NCBI GenBank assembly: GCA_011033025.1
Contig: WFMF01000045.1
Coordinates: forward strand, 248,001-312,000
Source of the DNA: Beroe forskalii
Taxonomy: Eukaryota; Ctenophora; Nuda; Beroida; Beroidae
DNA length: 64,000 bases
Reading direction: 5' to 3'
How positions within the stretch are numbered: position 1 is the first letter of the stretch; each line of letters starts with the position of its first letter. Below are positions 44,301 through 54,000 of the stretch, piece after piece. The notes under the pieces were generated by a model, which was not told the origin of the DNA, did not search any database, and worked only from the letters and a program-made list of their open reading frames with translations. A program made the translations under genes and the position numbers.

Positions 44301-46094
44301 GTTCGTATTTTCCAAGTTGCCACGTATTTTTTTTCGCTTATTTAACATCAATTTCTCAGCCCATGATCCACATCCACAAGTGGAGTGTTATTGCTGTGTT
44401 GGTGGGGTACGCTGTGTTTCTCATAGCACGGCAAGCTATTGGGTTGCTGGCTGGTTTTGGGGTGTACAAATACGAGGTCATGTCTGGGTACTGCTGGCTC
44501 CACATCACAGATGAGAAGTATCAGGTACGTTTTGGAGTAAACTGTAAGCTCAAAAATCATTCACCTTTAGATTTTCATGAGTTTCTAGCAGAGTTCTCTT
44601 TGGACTTTACAGACTCCATGATTCATAACCTTCTAAAATCCGTCGTCACTTTTTTTAATTATAACATTCTCATTGTCATTTCCTCCTCTCTCGCTTGACA
44701 TTACCCCTCCTCCCCAGACCTCAGACGTAGTGTTCTCCTCCCTCCAACTTGCCTTCCCGATCATCCCCATCACCACGTCCTGCATAACCTCCATCATCTG
44801 CCTGGCCCGTTCCATCCACTTCAGGTATTGTGACACAACTGCTTAGGCCAATAAAGTCTTCAGAACATTATCAACTTTCAGATAATCAGAGCTCATTTCT
44901 AAGAAAGGCAGCACTATTTATCAGATTTTTCTTGTATAATTGATTATAAAAGTGCCAACAAATTGACGATAAAATTATTTTACACTTCAAAAGTGACAAG
45001 AAATTGATTATAAATTCATTACACTTCAGCAAATCCTCCACCTCCGCCACCCGACTCAAACGCCGAGCTTCCATCACCATCATCCTCGTGACTTCCGTCT
45101 ACATCTTCTTCAATCTTCCCGTCTTCCTCAACTACATCCGCTACCTCATGGCTGTCTACGTCACTGGACAGGACTTCCTGGATACAGACAACTCTAATGA
45201 GTTCCTCAAGAAACACATCTGGTTGCTGACCTATGTGCTGACTGTGGCTCTGAACGCGCTGGTTAATCCGGTAGTGTATGTGTGTAGGATGAAGTGTTTT
45301 AGGCGTCGGTTGGTGACTTGTCTGACAGTAAGGAGGAGGAAATTAGCTGTAGCTCCGAGTCCACCAAGTCATCGGAATGAATCGGATAAAGTGAGTGAGG
45401 AGAGCTTCAAAGCGTTGAAGGAAGCGAGGATAAGGCACAAGTCAGAGAATGAGAAGACAGCGTTGAGACGGTCTCGGTCTCAACGGAGACGAAGCAAGAG
45501 AAGAGGCCTTTCACTGGGAAGGAAGAGGAGCATGTCGCAGGGAAAGAAGAGCAGTGCTTCTCAGGGAAAGAAGAAGCTGAACACAAGGAAGACACAGGAA
45601 AGCATTGTGCTCTCTAATGAGTGTGCTGATCTGGCGTTGAGTATGCAGAGACAGGAATATCTTAAGCTTGAAACCGCCACTACTCCACAAAGAGGTTTCA
45701 ACTCTACACCATGAGAGTACTATCTGACTTTCATGACTACCTACCGATATCAAAATCTGTCACTGAACTATGATGACCTGATGCCCCTCTCACTAAAAAC
45801 CACGTTCGAAAGTGATGCAAAGTATTTCTGAACTTTAAACCTTAAAATACGGTTACCACAGACAGTTTAAATACTCGTTGAGTTACACTCACCATTAACA
45901 ATAGCAGAGTTTCCACCCAGCTGTTTACACAGGACAATCTCCTTGGCAGGCTGGAACTTGAGCAGAGTATGAAGTCTTGAGATACTCTTATCTCTTATCC
46001 CTGTGTCCTGATCTCTACCAAGGGATATGACATCATTAGGTTTCAGTTCGATGTCAGGGTGTAGGTCGTCTGTACTCCGGACATACCATTTCAT
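32330..46094 (-). CDS. PNKP: Polynucleotide kinase 3'-phosphatase, nine exons, C-terminus not found
   Basis: Bifunctional DNA end-processing enzyme: removes 3'-phosphates and adds 5'-phosphates at strand breaks (BER, single-strand break repair, NHEJ). Exons (minus): 46094-45893, 42338-42240, 39909-39655, 38386-38277, 36941-36746, 36358-36287, 36004-35876, 35768-35656 and 32523-32330; phases agree throughout (456 codons plus two bases). Exons 1-2 encode the FHA domain (ISLGRDQ, SRLHTLL) that binds phosphorylated XRCC1/XRCC4 in the family. Exon 3 is a basic linker with a KRVK-type motif. Exons 4-7 are the HAD phosphatase: DMDHT nucleophile motif near residue 194 (family DxDGT), SNQSGI, RKPAPGMW and GDAAGR. 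Exon 9 has the kinase P-loop GYPGSGKST near residue 397 and DNTSPDAA with the catalytic Asp. The last ~80-100 kinase residues are missing after a good donor. Introns 1 and 8 host opposite-strand genes. Confidence 0.92.
33083..33090 (+). promoter_or_regulatory. TATA-like element upstream of intronless gene 1
   Basis: TTTATAAA about 85 bases before the ATG at 33171. The position suits a short 5' UTR. The three-E-box arrangement seen upstream of gene 2 is absent here. Confidence 0.35.
33171..34068 (+). pseudogene. Frameshifted paralogue of the 34889 gene (intronless gene 1)
   Basis: Three overlapping frames together align with the intact gene 34889-35482. Frame 1 from ATG 33171 ([10 protein letters not shown]...) contains 10-residue repeats of the type [10 protein letters not shown] and stops at 33560. 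A second frame gives [10 protein letters not shown] and [10 protein letters not shown], matching [10 protein letters not shown] and [10 protein letters not shown] of gene 2. A third frame ends [12 protein letters not shown], matching the end MRRRKYYFL of gene 2. Moving between frames needs at least two shifts, so the locus is a decayed copy unless assembly errors or unusual decoding explain it. AATAAA at 34089-34094 lies just after. It sits in PNKP intron 8 on the opposite strand. Function unknown. Confidence 0.55.
34089..34094 (+). terminator. Polyadenylation signal AATAAA
   Basis: Located 21 bases after the last stop of intronless gene 1, on the same strand. Confidence 0.4.
34484..34534 (+). 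promoter_or_regulatory. Three E-boxes ATCACGTGACC at exact 20-bp spacing
   Basis: ATCACGTGACC occurs at 34484-34494, 34504-34514 and 34524-34534. Each contains the palindromic E-box CACGTG in the TCACGTGAC context preferred by USF/MITF/TFEB-type bHLH-ZIP factors. The 20-bp period puts all three on the same face of the helix. They lie 140-190 bases upstream of a TATA box, so they probably control the intronless gene at 34889. Confidence 0.65.
34674..34682 (+). promoter_or_regulatory. TATA box of intronless gene 2
   Basis: TATATATAG followed about 25-30 bases later by a pyrimidine-CA context (TTGCATAG, 34700-34707) that could be the start site. The implied 5' UTR is about 185 bases and contains a small uORF at 34794-34847. 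Confidence 0.6.
34794..34847 (+). CDS. Upstream ORF in the leader of intronless gene 2
   Basis: An ATG in the context GAAGATGA opens a 17-codon peptide ([17 protein letters not shown]) and stops 42 bases before the main ATG. It may modulate translation of the main ORF. Being so short, it could also be chance. Confidence 0.3.
   Translation: MKLQLPSPSDTNNSFRT
34889..35482 (+). CDS. Intronless basic protein, 197 aa, unknown family (gene 2)
   Basis: Uninterrupted frame from ATG 34889 to TGA, preceded by E-boxes, TATA box and a leader. The N-terminal part is Ser/Pro-rich ([20 protein letters not shown]), the middle polar, and the C-terminal third strongly basic with [22 protein letters not shown] and a terminal RRRKYYFL. 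No signal peptide or membrane segment; the basic clusters suggest a nuclear protein. The paralogue directly upstream (33171-34068) preserves ARP(Y/F), KPRAGRRS and the RRK-YYFL end, so these are probably the functional parts. Both copies lie inside PNKP intron 8 on the other strand. The compact TATA/E-box, intronless organisation resembles inducible early-response genes, which is inference. I do not recognise the family. Confidence 0.7.
   Translation: MDSSLPTLLRPPPLPISEEAIMSSSADTTDLSPIGDKTFFSFYMQEVNNVNPFNANFRPSCVSTRGSLTMSPCQLVSTNLNLPLCQKARSLGNIQPRCNLRARPYSIKIESRIKLSSPPSETECKSFIKPRAGRRSTVDSGKKHTVERTRTVRMKRRTLKWVKSCSTKIRRHLSCNASSLQDVDHAAIMRRRKYYFL
38706..39621 (+). mobile_element. Helentron-like element in PNKP intron 3
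   Basis: Begins TTCCCTCCCCATTGG with hairpin GCCTTTTTGTGTATACAAAAAGGC and ends GGCGCAATTCTTGT, followed by T. It is nearly identical to 17758-18796 in the opposite orientation but about 100 bases shorter: it lacks the segment that in the other copy lies between two CACCGTAT direct repeats (about 17900-17985), as expected from deletion by slippage. Non-coding. Confidence 0.7.
39910..42239. other. PNKP intron 2, nothing recognised
   Basis: About 2.3 kb without convincing exons. Short ORFs on both strands around 40868-41170 overlap each other and have no splice or homology support. Confidence 0.3.
42490..45714 (+). CDS. Class A (rhodopsin-like) GPCR nested in PNKP intron 1
   Basis: Six exons: 42490-42574, 42839-42961, 43183-43331, 44360-44524, 44718-44824 and 45030-45714, all GT-AG with matching phases, giving 437 residues. 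TM1 spans the first junction ([20 protein letters not shown]), TM2 is [22 protein letters not shown]3 starts after the conserved Cys ([11 protein letters not shown]), the second extracellular loop has the partner Cys (GYCWLHI), TM6 is [19 protein letters not shown] and TM7 carries NPVVY (residues 289-293), the NPxxY motif. The E/DRY position reads FLRTLAL, so the usual DRY is absent, and TM6 lacks the CWxP motif. The cytoplasmic tail is about 145 residues and highly basic with RS- and SQGKK-type repeats. The transcript is opposite to PNKP and lies wholly between its two FHA exons. Ligand unknown. Confidence 0.85.
43422..44302 (+). mobile_element. Helentron-like element in GPCR intron 3
   Basis: Begins TTCCCTCCCCATTGG with hairpin GCCTTTTTGTGAATACAAAAAGGC and ends GGCGCAATTCTTGT followed by T, the family hallmark. 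The interior is diverged from the 17758 and 38706 copies but keeps a GCGCGAAATCTACAACGAAC-like block. It adds most of the length of this intron (43332-44359). Confidence 0.65.
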
Positions 46095-46151
46095 TATACG
46101 GTGTCCTGAATGGCTGGTGTTGTTAAAATTGTACAGGACTCAATTGTACTT

Positions 46152-46292
46152 ACGGTGACAGTTGGAACTGCAGTTTTGTGTACGCGGTGTTATTTTCGGC
46201 GGCGTAAAGGCATATAGATATCATGTCTGTACGCCGCACCAACTTACGCCGCGCACACAAAGCTGCAGTCCGAACTGCCACTGTGACTATCT
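46152..46292. mobile_element. MITE-like foldback upstream of PNKP
   Basis: The left arm GTGACAGTTGGAACTGCAG... is mirrored imperfectly by ...CTGCAGTCCGAACTGCCACTGTGAC. The interior has CGCGGTG/ACGCCGCGC pairs. It lies about 60 bases from the PNKP start codon and could overlap its promoter. Confidence 0.6.
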
Positions 46293-46622
46293 AATATACG
46301 TTTACTTGTTTACTTCATTGCTGGAGCATTTTGAGAGCCGAGAGGACTGCAATCGGACCGTACATTTATTTCTTTACTTATCAAATTATGATTATAATCA
46401 ATAAATTGAAACTTTACAAAAGTGGAAATCTTTTTATATCATGTCTAATAACATCATTGATAAAATTTAAGAGCATAAATAACAGAAACTTGAATATAAT
46501 TCATCAACAACTTAATCCATGATTAACAGAGACTTCCCATCGCAAATATTGAAACTTTGAATGGTAAAATGAATTAGGTGACTCGAACAAACAGACTCAA
46601 ACAATTCTCACTCCGTTACATC

Positions 46623-47459
46623 TCATCTTTTTGTCTCGATCTCAACTCCAGCATTCCTCAAAATATCAGACACATCGCAATTCTGTTCAATCTTCAAGAA
46701 CTCCATGATAACACTGTCCCTCTCTGACTCATCCACCAGAACTTCCACATAATCTTCTGAATCCTCCAATGCTTTCTCCCCTGAGTTTTCCAAAGCTTCC
46801 TCTGAATTTTTCAAAGCTTCCTCCCCCGAGTTCCTCTTCATCCACTGCTCACATCTCGAAATCTCAGCATTACTCTCCTTGTAGGTGATATAAACTGCTT
46901 CTTCTGGGTGTTCAGAGAAGAATTCTCTTCGTTTCTCGTCCTTGGAGAAGTAAATGTGGTAGGGTTGATCGGGGTGCGTCACTTGTTTGTCTTTGGGATA
47001 CTCGGTCGGTTTCTTGGGGTCGAATCTGGTTAAAATCATAAGTGTTAGATGCTGTCTACTTCAGTGGAAAACTCATAATTCTTCCAAGCTTTCAAAAAAT
47101 TTTATTTTATAGAAATTGTCCATGATAAATTGTTCCATATAATTGTTCGACCTCAAAAACATTCTAAAATGGTCTCATTTGCATTTTTCAAGTAATTTAA
47201 CTACTTAATTGAGTAACTTATCAAATTAAGTAACGACTGTCCCACCTGTGTCCATCCAGCCTGATGAAAGGTCCCACCCGGTGGGTCCTGGTTTGGGGTA
47301 TTCCCTCCCACGTGGGTAGCTCCAGGATTAATTGGGGGTGAGAGAGGGTGGGTACTTCAGACACGCTTTCAACCAGGCAGGTTCCTTGATAACGTTAGCG
47401 GAGACCAGGGCTTGGGCCCGGGAAATAACGTTTCCGAAGTAAACTAATCTGCTGGACAT
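46623..47459 (-). CDS. MRPS23: Mitochondrial ribosomal protein mS23, with an apparent 1-base frameshift
   Basis: Small-subunit protein of the mitochondrial ribosome. Exon 1 is 47459-47246 from ATG (MSSRLVYFGNVISRAQALV); exon 2 is 47025-46623 to the stop. The start resembles family members that begin with a Ser-Arg-Leu, an S/T-R pair and an AGVLKE-like motif (here SANVIKEPAW), and exon 2 has HPDQPYHIYFSKDEKRREFF and ends in a long Glu/Ser-rich tail. Within exon 1 the initial frame stops right after SLTPN, while the frame that splices correctly to exon 2 begins LILELPTWEG. One extra C in the run of five C at 47334-47338 (G on plus) would join the two. The long, conserved frames on each side suggest a sequencing error, a recent mutation or frame-shifted decoding rather than an old pseudogene. 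Confidence 0.7.
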
Positions 47460-47995
47460 GATAGAGCTGATGAGGGTGAAAGGGTGAGGAAGGGTGATGG
47501 GTTGTTGAATAGGTAGCCGTTTTAAGTATACATAAACTAAAATTTATAATTAAGATTACCATTTACCAACATGAAGATATTGATGGGTGCTAACATGCAC
47601 GAAATATCCACAGTCAAGTTGAAATTTTGAGAGTCAAAAAATGATAACGAGAATGGTGTCAAAATTGATATAATTTACACAACTTACAACTTAATTTTTC
47701 GAAAAACAATAATAAGGATAAAAACACATAAACAATAATAACTAAATACGTCATAAAGTGTAAGAAATAAAGCTTCATAAAATATCTATTCGTCGATGAA
47801 AAAGTTCTGAAGATGTAACCCAAGTTATTAAACGTTTTACGAAATCGGCAAAAGTTGTAACACTTGCTCAAGACAAGGCATAAGTATTCAAACGTCTGTA
47901 GGCATAATATACTGTAGACTGTAGTCTTGAATCTTCATAATATCACATCAGATGTAACATACCTATGTATATCAAGAAATGTGACATTGCAATAT

Positions 47996-48976
47996 CTACA
48001 GCTCATTTTCAGAACCATCTTCAGAATCGTGAGGCCTCTGTCTAGCTATCCTGTCTTGGAGCGCCCTCTGGACATTCTTCTCGAACTGCTTCGGATTAGT
48101 ATTCCTCACCACCACCCTCTTATGCCCAATATCCAGATAACCAGAGCCATGAAACACAGCAAAGAGAGGCAAGAAGAACACTTCATCAACCAAACAGTCC
48201 GCTTTCTCTCCCGAACACAGGACGGGCCACACAAACCTGAGCAGGGCCCACAACCCCAACACCGCACACTTGACACCCACACTAAGTCTCTGATACCGGT
48301 TACCCTGGTAACACACCCTCACCATGACAACAGTGAGTACCATGGCAACACCAGCTGACAACACCAAGACTCTTACTGCATCGTAGTGGAGTCCGTAATC
48401 CTCGTTAGGGGTGACAGAAGCAAACACTGCTAGAGCACTGAGTTCAATGAGGGAGCAGATAGTCCGGGTTATTCTCAGGAGAGTGGTGAGGCGGAAGCCG
48501 AGTGAGATAGGGGAGGGAGGGTTGAAGAGGGAGAGGGAGGGAGTGAGGGAGGAGGTGAGGTGGTAGGTAACAGTGGAGAGAAGGAGGAAAGGGAGGTAGG
48601 CGATAAGGATGCTTCTTATCAAGTATCTGAAGTTAATAACAATAAAATGTTAGATGACAGATCTCAATATCAAGTAATTAGGTATAACTATAATATGATG
48701 AATTGGTTCTATTGGACTCCCTGCAATACTGTCTCACAGATAAAAAGAAATTTCATCTTAAGTCACAGAGCCTTGGTTTTCTCGTAAGATAAGTAAATAA
48801 AAAGGTTTTCACACCCACCTCTGCATGGTATTAGCTCTAACGAAGTCCTGCAGACTGCTCCCCACATTTTCCATGGTAGGAGGCACACAGTACCCGGTAA
48901 CCAGGAAAACGCCCCCGCTTGATGCCAGGAGGAGTCCGCCAACTGACAGGGAGGCAAATACCTCCCCAGATTCCAT
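47996..48976 (-). CDS. Frag1/DRAM/Sfk1-family membrane protein, PGAP2-like
   Basis: Exons 48976-48819 and 48626-47996, spliced in phase, give 262 residues. About six hydrophobic segments are present, beginning SLSVGGLLLASSGGVFLV. Order and motifs follow PGAP2: a Cys-Val-Pro after the first segment (GYCVPPTMENV), MQRYLIRSI, then SVTPNEDYGLHYDAVRVLV, which parallels the SS-EDFTIHE-AF region, and a late FHGSGYLDIGHK. PGAP2 works in the Golgi on GPI-anchor fatty-acid remodelling; related proteins (CWH43 N-terminal part, DRAM) have other jobs, so function is only inferred at family level. The tail is acidic (RPHDSEDGSENEL). An acceptor-like CAG at 49014 raises the possibility of an additional 5' exon. 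Confidence 0.6.
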
Positions 48977-49382
48977 GTGTTCAGGGTTTTTTTCAAGGTC
49001 ACATTCTACCTGATGCTAATAACAATTGGTGTTGTCAGTATAAATTCAATAAATCTTACTGTCCCAATAAATCAATGAAGAAATCAAAATCAAAGGTCTT
49101 GCAAAACATAAGGTATCCCTTAGTGAGGGACCAAAAACATCGGAATCATTGACAAGGAAGTCTATAGGTAACACAATGAGGATTCAAAATTTCACAGACT
49201 CATGAATCTATCTTTAAAACCAATTAACTGCAGATCACCAAATCGTATGCAACAGTTAAGATCTAAAGAACTGATCTAGGAGAATCGATTATGACATTAA
49301 AACCAATGCTGCTCGAAATTGCCATGGAGTCATAGCAACACTACGAAAAGTCAAGGATCCAGATGTCCCTGATTGAGAAGCT

Positions 49383-50358
49383 TCAATCCGCTCCATCATC
49401 TTCAGAAGATTCCTCTGACTCTGACAAATACACAACCGGTCTATTCAACTGATTCACATTTTCCTCAAGACTATCATCTGAACTCGACTCACTGTCACTT
49501 TTGATCTTTCGTGGACTTCGATATTTCGTGAATTCTTCTGATTTCTTGCAGCTTTCATCTGGAATAGCATCTTCAAAAGCTTCAGGCCAGAGATCCTCTG
49601 ATTTGAGATCATCTATCTGCGGAGGATAAAGGATGGACACCACTTCACACGTCACTTTCTTTCCTTCTTCAATCTTCTCAACGATCAAGAAGTCACCTGG
49701 AAATTTATTCGAGTTGATTTTACGATCAACCCATCTTTAGGATTATACAGTGTTTTAGCAAAAACTATTCAGCAATAAATTGGCCCCCCTTGAAATTGCC
49801 TTCCAGCCGGATCAACCTGCTCCCAGTTCCATTTAACCCAAACCCACCTTTATTGATCCACACACTCTTTGCATTCCAGCCAAACCAGACCCACCTTTCT
49901 TTCAAACCCACTCCCATATTAAACCCAGACTCACCTTTCTTGATCCAGACACTCTTCCTGAACTTGGGAGGCATACTGCAGAGAGTGGTGTGTCTGGTCT
50001 CATCCTCAACCAGATGAAGGTTGTTACCTTTACTCTCCACTACCTGGAAATAATGCCAATGATTTCATTCATGCTTTTCATTCTTTAAGTCACAATCGAA
50101 ACTGATAAATACAATTGACAGTCGCACGTTACAGTGGCAACATTGCTTACTTGCTCAGTTAAAGTGAGCAAGTAAGCTGAGCTAAATTCTGTAGAAAAGC
50201 TAGTAAGTATACTGGTATAGCTCGAGTACAGTATAGCTCGGACAGTGAAATGTTAATTTACTCTCAACTACCTTGACAATGAACTGGTTTTTGCAGATCT
50301 TGACATCCCCGTGAACAACCTCCTGAGTCACTATCTTCCTCTTCGTCGCTTCAGACAT
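49383..50358 (-). CDS. EIF1AD: EIF1A-domain protein EIF1AD, three exons
   Basis: Exons 50358-50272, 50043-49935 and 49696-49383 give 169 residues, close to the vertebrate length of about 165. It starts MSEATKRKIVTQEV and continues with an S1-like OB fold of the eIF1A type: SKGNNLHLVED, SMPPKFRKSVWIKKGDFL and VEKIEEGKKVTCEV, then LWPEAFEDA. The C-terminal third is Ser/Asp/Glu-rich (SESSSDDSLEEN; SESEESSEDDGAD), as in its orthologues. The family is nuclear and has been linked to pre-ribosomal and stress functions; RNA binding is inferred from the fold. Intron 2 carries a partial copy of the exon 2 end. Confidence 0.92.
49800..49960 (-). repeat. Partial duplication of the EIF1AD exon 2/donor junction
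   Basis: In the minus sense GAGTGTCTGGATCAAGAAAG|GTGAGT at the true exon end recurs about 75 bases downstream as GAGTGTGTGGATCAATAAAG|GTGGGT. The copy retains a usable donor, so a decoy splice variant encoding SVWINK in place of the usual end is conceivable. Confidence 0.7.
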
Positions 50359-51004
50359 GCAAATCAGAACTCAAATAATGCAAATGATCCGAAAAAAGGA
50401 AAGAGTCGGTTACTCGGGTGTCACTATAACAGAAATTGGAAAATTGTTTCTCCAGTTACCTATTGATTTCACTGGAGTCTGGACTCTTATTTCATCAACT
50501 TAAAACGTTGAACTGATGTTGACAGAAATGAGAAAGATAATAAAGGATTGCTGTATAAATGAAATAAGTATCAATTTACAAAAAAAAACTATTTTATTCG
50601 GTCCTCATTTATTCATCATCATTTTAACGACAAAAAGTTAGTCGTACACTTCTCATCCAATTGATATAAACTGAATTTCATAATACACAGATATAAATAA
50701 TTTAACTAGATATAATAAGGTAACATAAAAAGGTGGTGGAAGTGTAGGATATGTATTCCGCAGCAGTCAATCTTCATGGGCACATGCATCGGCATGTCCG
50801 TCAGACACTGTCTGAATTAATGAAATCTCGTAAAAGAAGAACGAATAAAGATATCAATTTGACACTCTTAACCCGCCTTTTAGATTAGGCATTTGTGTAT
50901 TCAACAGTCAATCAAAAATTTCCCTGAAATTGGTAATCTTATATTCATCAGTCAATCTTATATTCCTCAGAAATTGGTTATAATACTAAGTCCCTATTAA
51001 AATC
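50359..51004. other. Intergenic region between EIF1AD and MCPH1
   Basis: AT-rich, no exon seen. It should contain the EIF1AD promoter and the MCPH1 3' UTR. Confidence 0.35.
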
Positions 51005-54000
51005 TTAAAACTCTGGACTCGGAGAGCGGTAAGGGAAGAGCAGGTACTTGTTGGCGTCCTGCACTTTCAGCTGAGATATGCTGTCCAGAACCCACTGTTC
51101 AGACAGAGACACGTTTTCCTTGTCGTATACTGCACTTCCGATACAGTACCGAGATCTGTTCCGAGATTTGGTGACCTGAGGGGGAACTGGTGTCAAGGCG
51201 GAGTGGCGTCAAAGTGAAGTGGTGTCAAAGTGGAGTAGTGTCAAAGTGAAGTGGTGTCAGAATTGATTTGTATCAGAATGAAAGGGTATCAAAAACAGCA
51301 TTTAGCTAGGAGTGGTGTCAAAGAAAACAAGAAAACACAGGGACCCAGGGTTCTGTTGTCGATAATTGAATAATCACTTACCTTTCCACCGCAGGTTTCT
51401 ATCAGCATCACAATGTCTGCATGAGGAGGACTGGTCTCCTTCTCAACGAACATTAGCCCTGTGTCCGTGAACAGAGATGAGGCAGCCTTTCTACGGGTAT
51501 TTCCATCTATCTGAGGGGAGTGAGTGGTTAATGAGGGATCGTTATCATTTAGAGGACGAAGGAGGTTTCAGGGAATCAACAAGATACACGTTATACCGTT
51601 ATATAACTATCAAACTTACTTTTAAAACGGGGAATTCTGCGATCAGTTCATAGTTCGATTCTTCTTCCCATGACCCACTTGAGATGGAGTCAGTGACCTG
51701 AATTAGTGAATAGTCAATGAGGCAAGTTTATGACGTGACAATTAAACGAAATGAAGAATGAAGAGTACATTGTCAAGACATTAGCTTTTCGGAATCACTA
51801 AATACTAACTAGGGCGGATTTAATTTGGGTGGACATGCTATGTCAGACCAAACAATGTCCAATATATGCTAATTGAACCTACCCATCGGAGAGACAAGAT
51901 GTGAGCTCCGTGTATGATTCCCTTCAGTACATTGATAGTTCTCCGGGGGTTACCGACCACTACATGGGTAGTGTTGAGGTCTACAGTCTCAGCAATGGAG
52001 TCGGAGAAGTGTTTCACCGTGGTCCTCACCATGGCTTGGTCATCTCGGTGACAGCACGTTGTGCAGACAACTTTCTTCTTTTCTGTGAGGAGAAAGGTAA
52101 ATTTAGGTTCATAATATCATACTATCACCATCTAAGGTTGTCCAAACTGTTAAAAATTTGTTATAGGCCTACTGCCTAGGCATCAATAATATCATAAATG
52201 CATCAATATCAAATATGATACGTCATGGAATGTCATGGTTGTTGATTGTGTAAAAATAAGCAGAAAATAAACAATCTAAGGTACTAACAGGAGAGATATT
52301 TATTGGCTTTATATCATCAGATTCCACTAGACTGGTATTCAATGGAGTCTTTGTCTTTTTCCGTTTAGATGTCTTTCTGCCTGTAGCCTTCGTCATTTCA
52401 CCTTCCGATTCTTCTGTGTCAGTGATGGTTTTGATTTTGGGTTTTGCACCACGTTTTCTGATTGGTTTAGGAACAACTGGAGTTTCTGTTGTGCTGTATT
52501 CACTTGTTGAATGATCTTGCAGGTTTTGCTGAATGGAATGGTTAGGAGATGGAATGTTCAAGAGAATCTTAGAGGATTCAGGAGCTTTCTTTCCAGCAGT
52601 CTTTGGCAGCCTTTTAGACTTTTTGACTGTATCACTTTGATTTAAACGACTTGATTTTGGATAATCTTGAAGCTGAGAAGTATCTGTCATAGATTGTTCA
52701 TTCTCATTAGAAATGTCTAGTCTTGACGATCTTCTCAATGCTTTACATCCATTCACGGGACCTGGTCCTCCCACCAAATTTGAGTCTTCTGGGATAGATT
52801 TTCCTTTTGCACTTTTACAGCCACCACTTTCACGATTAATGACAGCCAATCCTTCGCTTTGAGGAGATACCTCACTCTTCAAAAATGTTAAGTCTGATAA
52901 TCTTGATGATCGCCGAGGAGTAGCGATATCTACAGTGTTAATAGCCGTGGAAGATTCGGCACAATCAGCATCAGAAGATGTTTTTGTGATTTTTGGATTA
53001 CTGTGGCGTATTCTAGATGATTTCCTGCAATTAAATCCTTCATTTTCCTGTTTTGATTCAGCATTCACAGTATTTGATGATTCTGTCGATTTTTCATCTG
53101 ATTTTTCTAAATCAGTAACTTTTTTCGGAGCTTCTTTATGTGGCACAGACGGAATTTCATAGATAAAATCCGGATTTGTTAATTTGGCAGAATGGTGTTT
53201 TACACGTTTGCTGACACGCCTAGTGCTGTGCTCATGAGACTCTTGCTGAGCATCTGATGTTGAAGATATCATGGGTTCTTGCAATTGATGGGGATCCACT
53301 GGGCCAACATTTTGATCTTGCTTTGAAGACAATCGTTTTGATTTCTTAGTCTTGGCATTTGACTCTGATTCAATTTGATTCTCTGCTTTATCTTGATGTT
53401 CTGTTTCCATGAAGTTGATGTTCTGATCAGATCTGCTGAACTTCAAGCCTTTCCGTGGATGATATCCGAACTGCTCCTCTTTTACGGGCGATTTGCGACC
53501 CTCTTCTTCAACTTTTTGTATGATACTATCGGCAGCAACAATGCTTAAGGGTAGCAAGACAGGTATGTCTCCCTTCTTAACTTTTTCGGGGATAACATCT
53601 TTTTTACATTTTTTCTTGAAATGGCTTACATCTTTGCAACCATAAACATATGATATTTGCTCAAAAATTATTTCATCAGTTACTGAATCATCATCAGAAG
53701 ATTTTGAACCATTCTGTTTAATTTTGATGGGAGATTTTATTGTCTTCAAAGAAGAAAGTTCAACTGCTTTAGGACCTTCAACATCTACTGCAGTAACAGT
53801 GTCTGGATCATTATTCAAGTTCTGGGATGGCTTGACCTTTTTCTTCTTCTTTGGTGGTTTCTTCTTCTTTGATTTTGTTTCTAGATCATTGTCAATTTCA
53901 TCAAAGTCGAACGTCTTGTCCATCACATTTTTCTGAGAATTTGTCAAATCACATTTCAATCTAGGCTTCTCGAAATCAAAATCTTCGCCATCACTATAAA

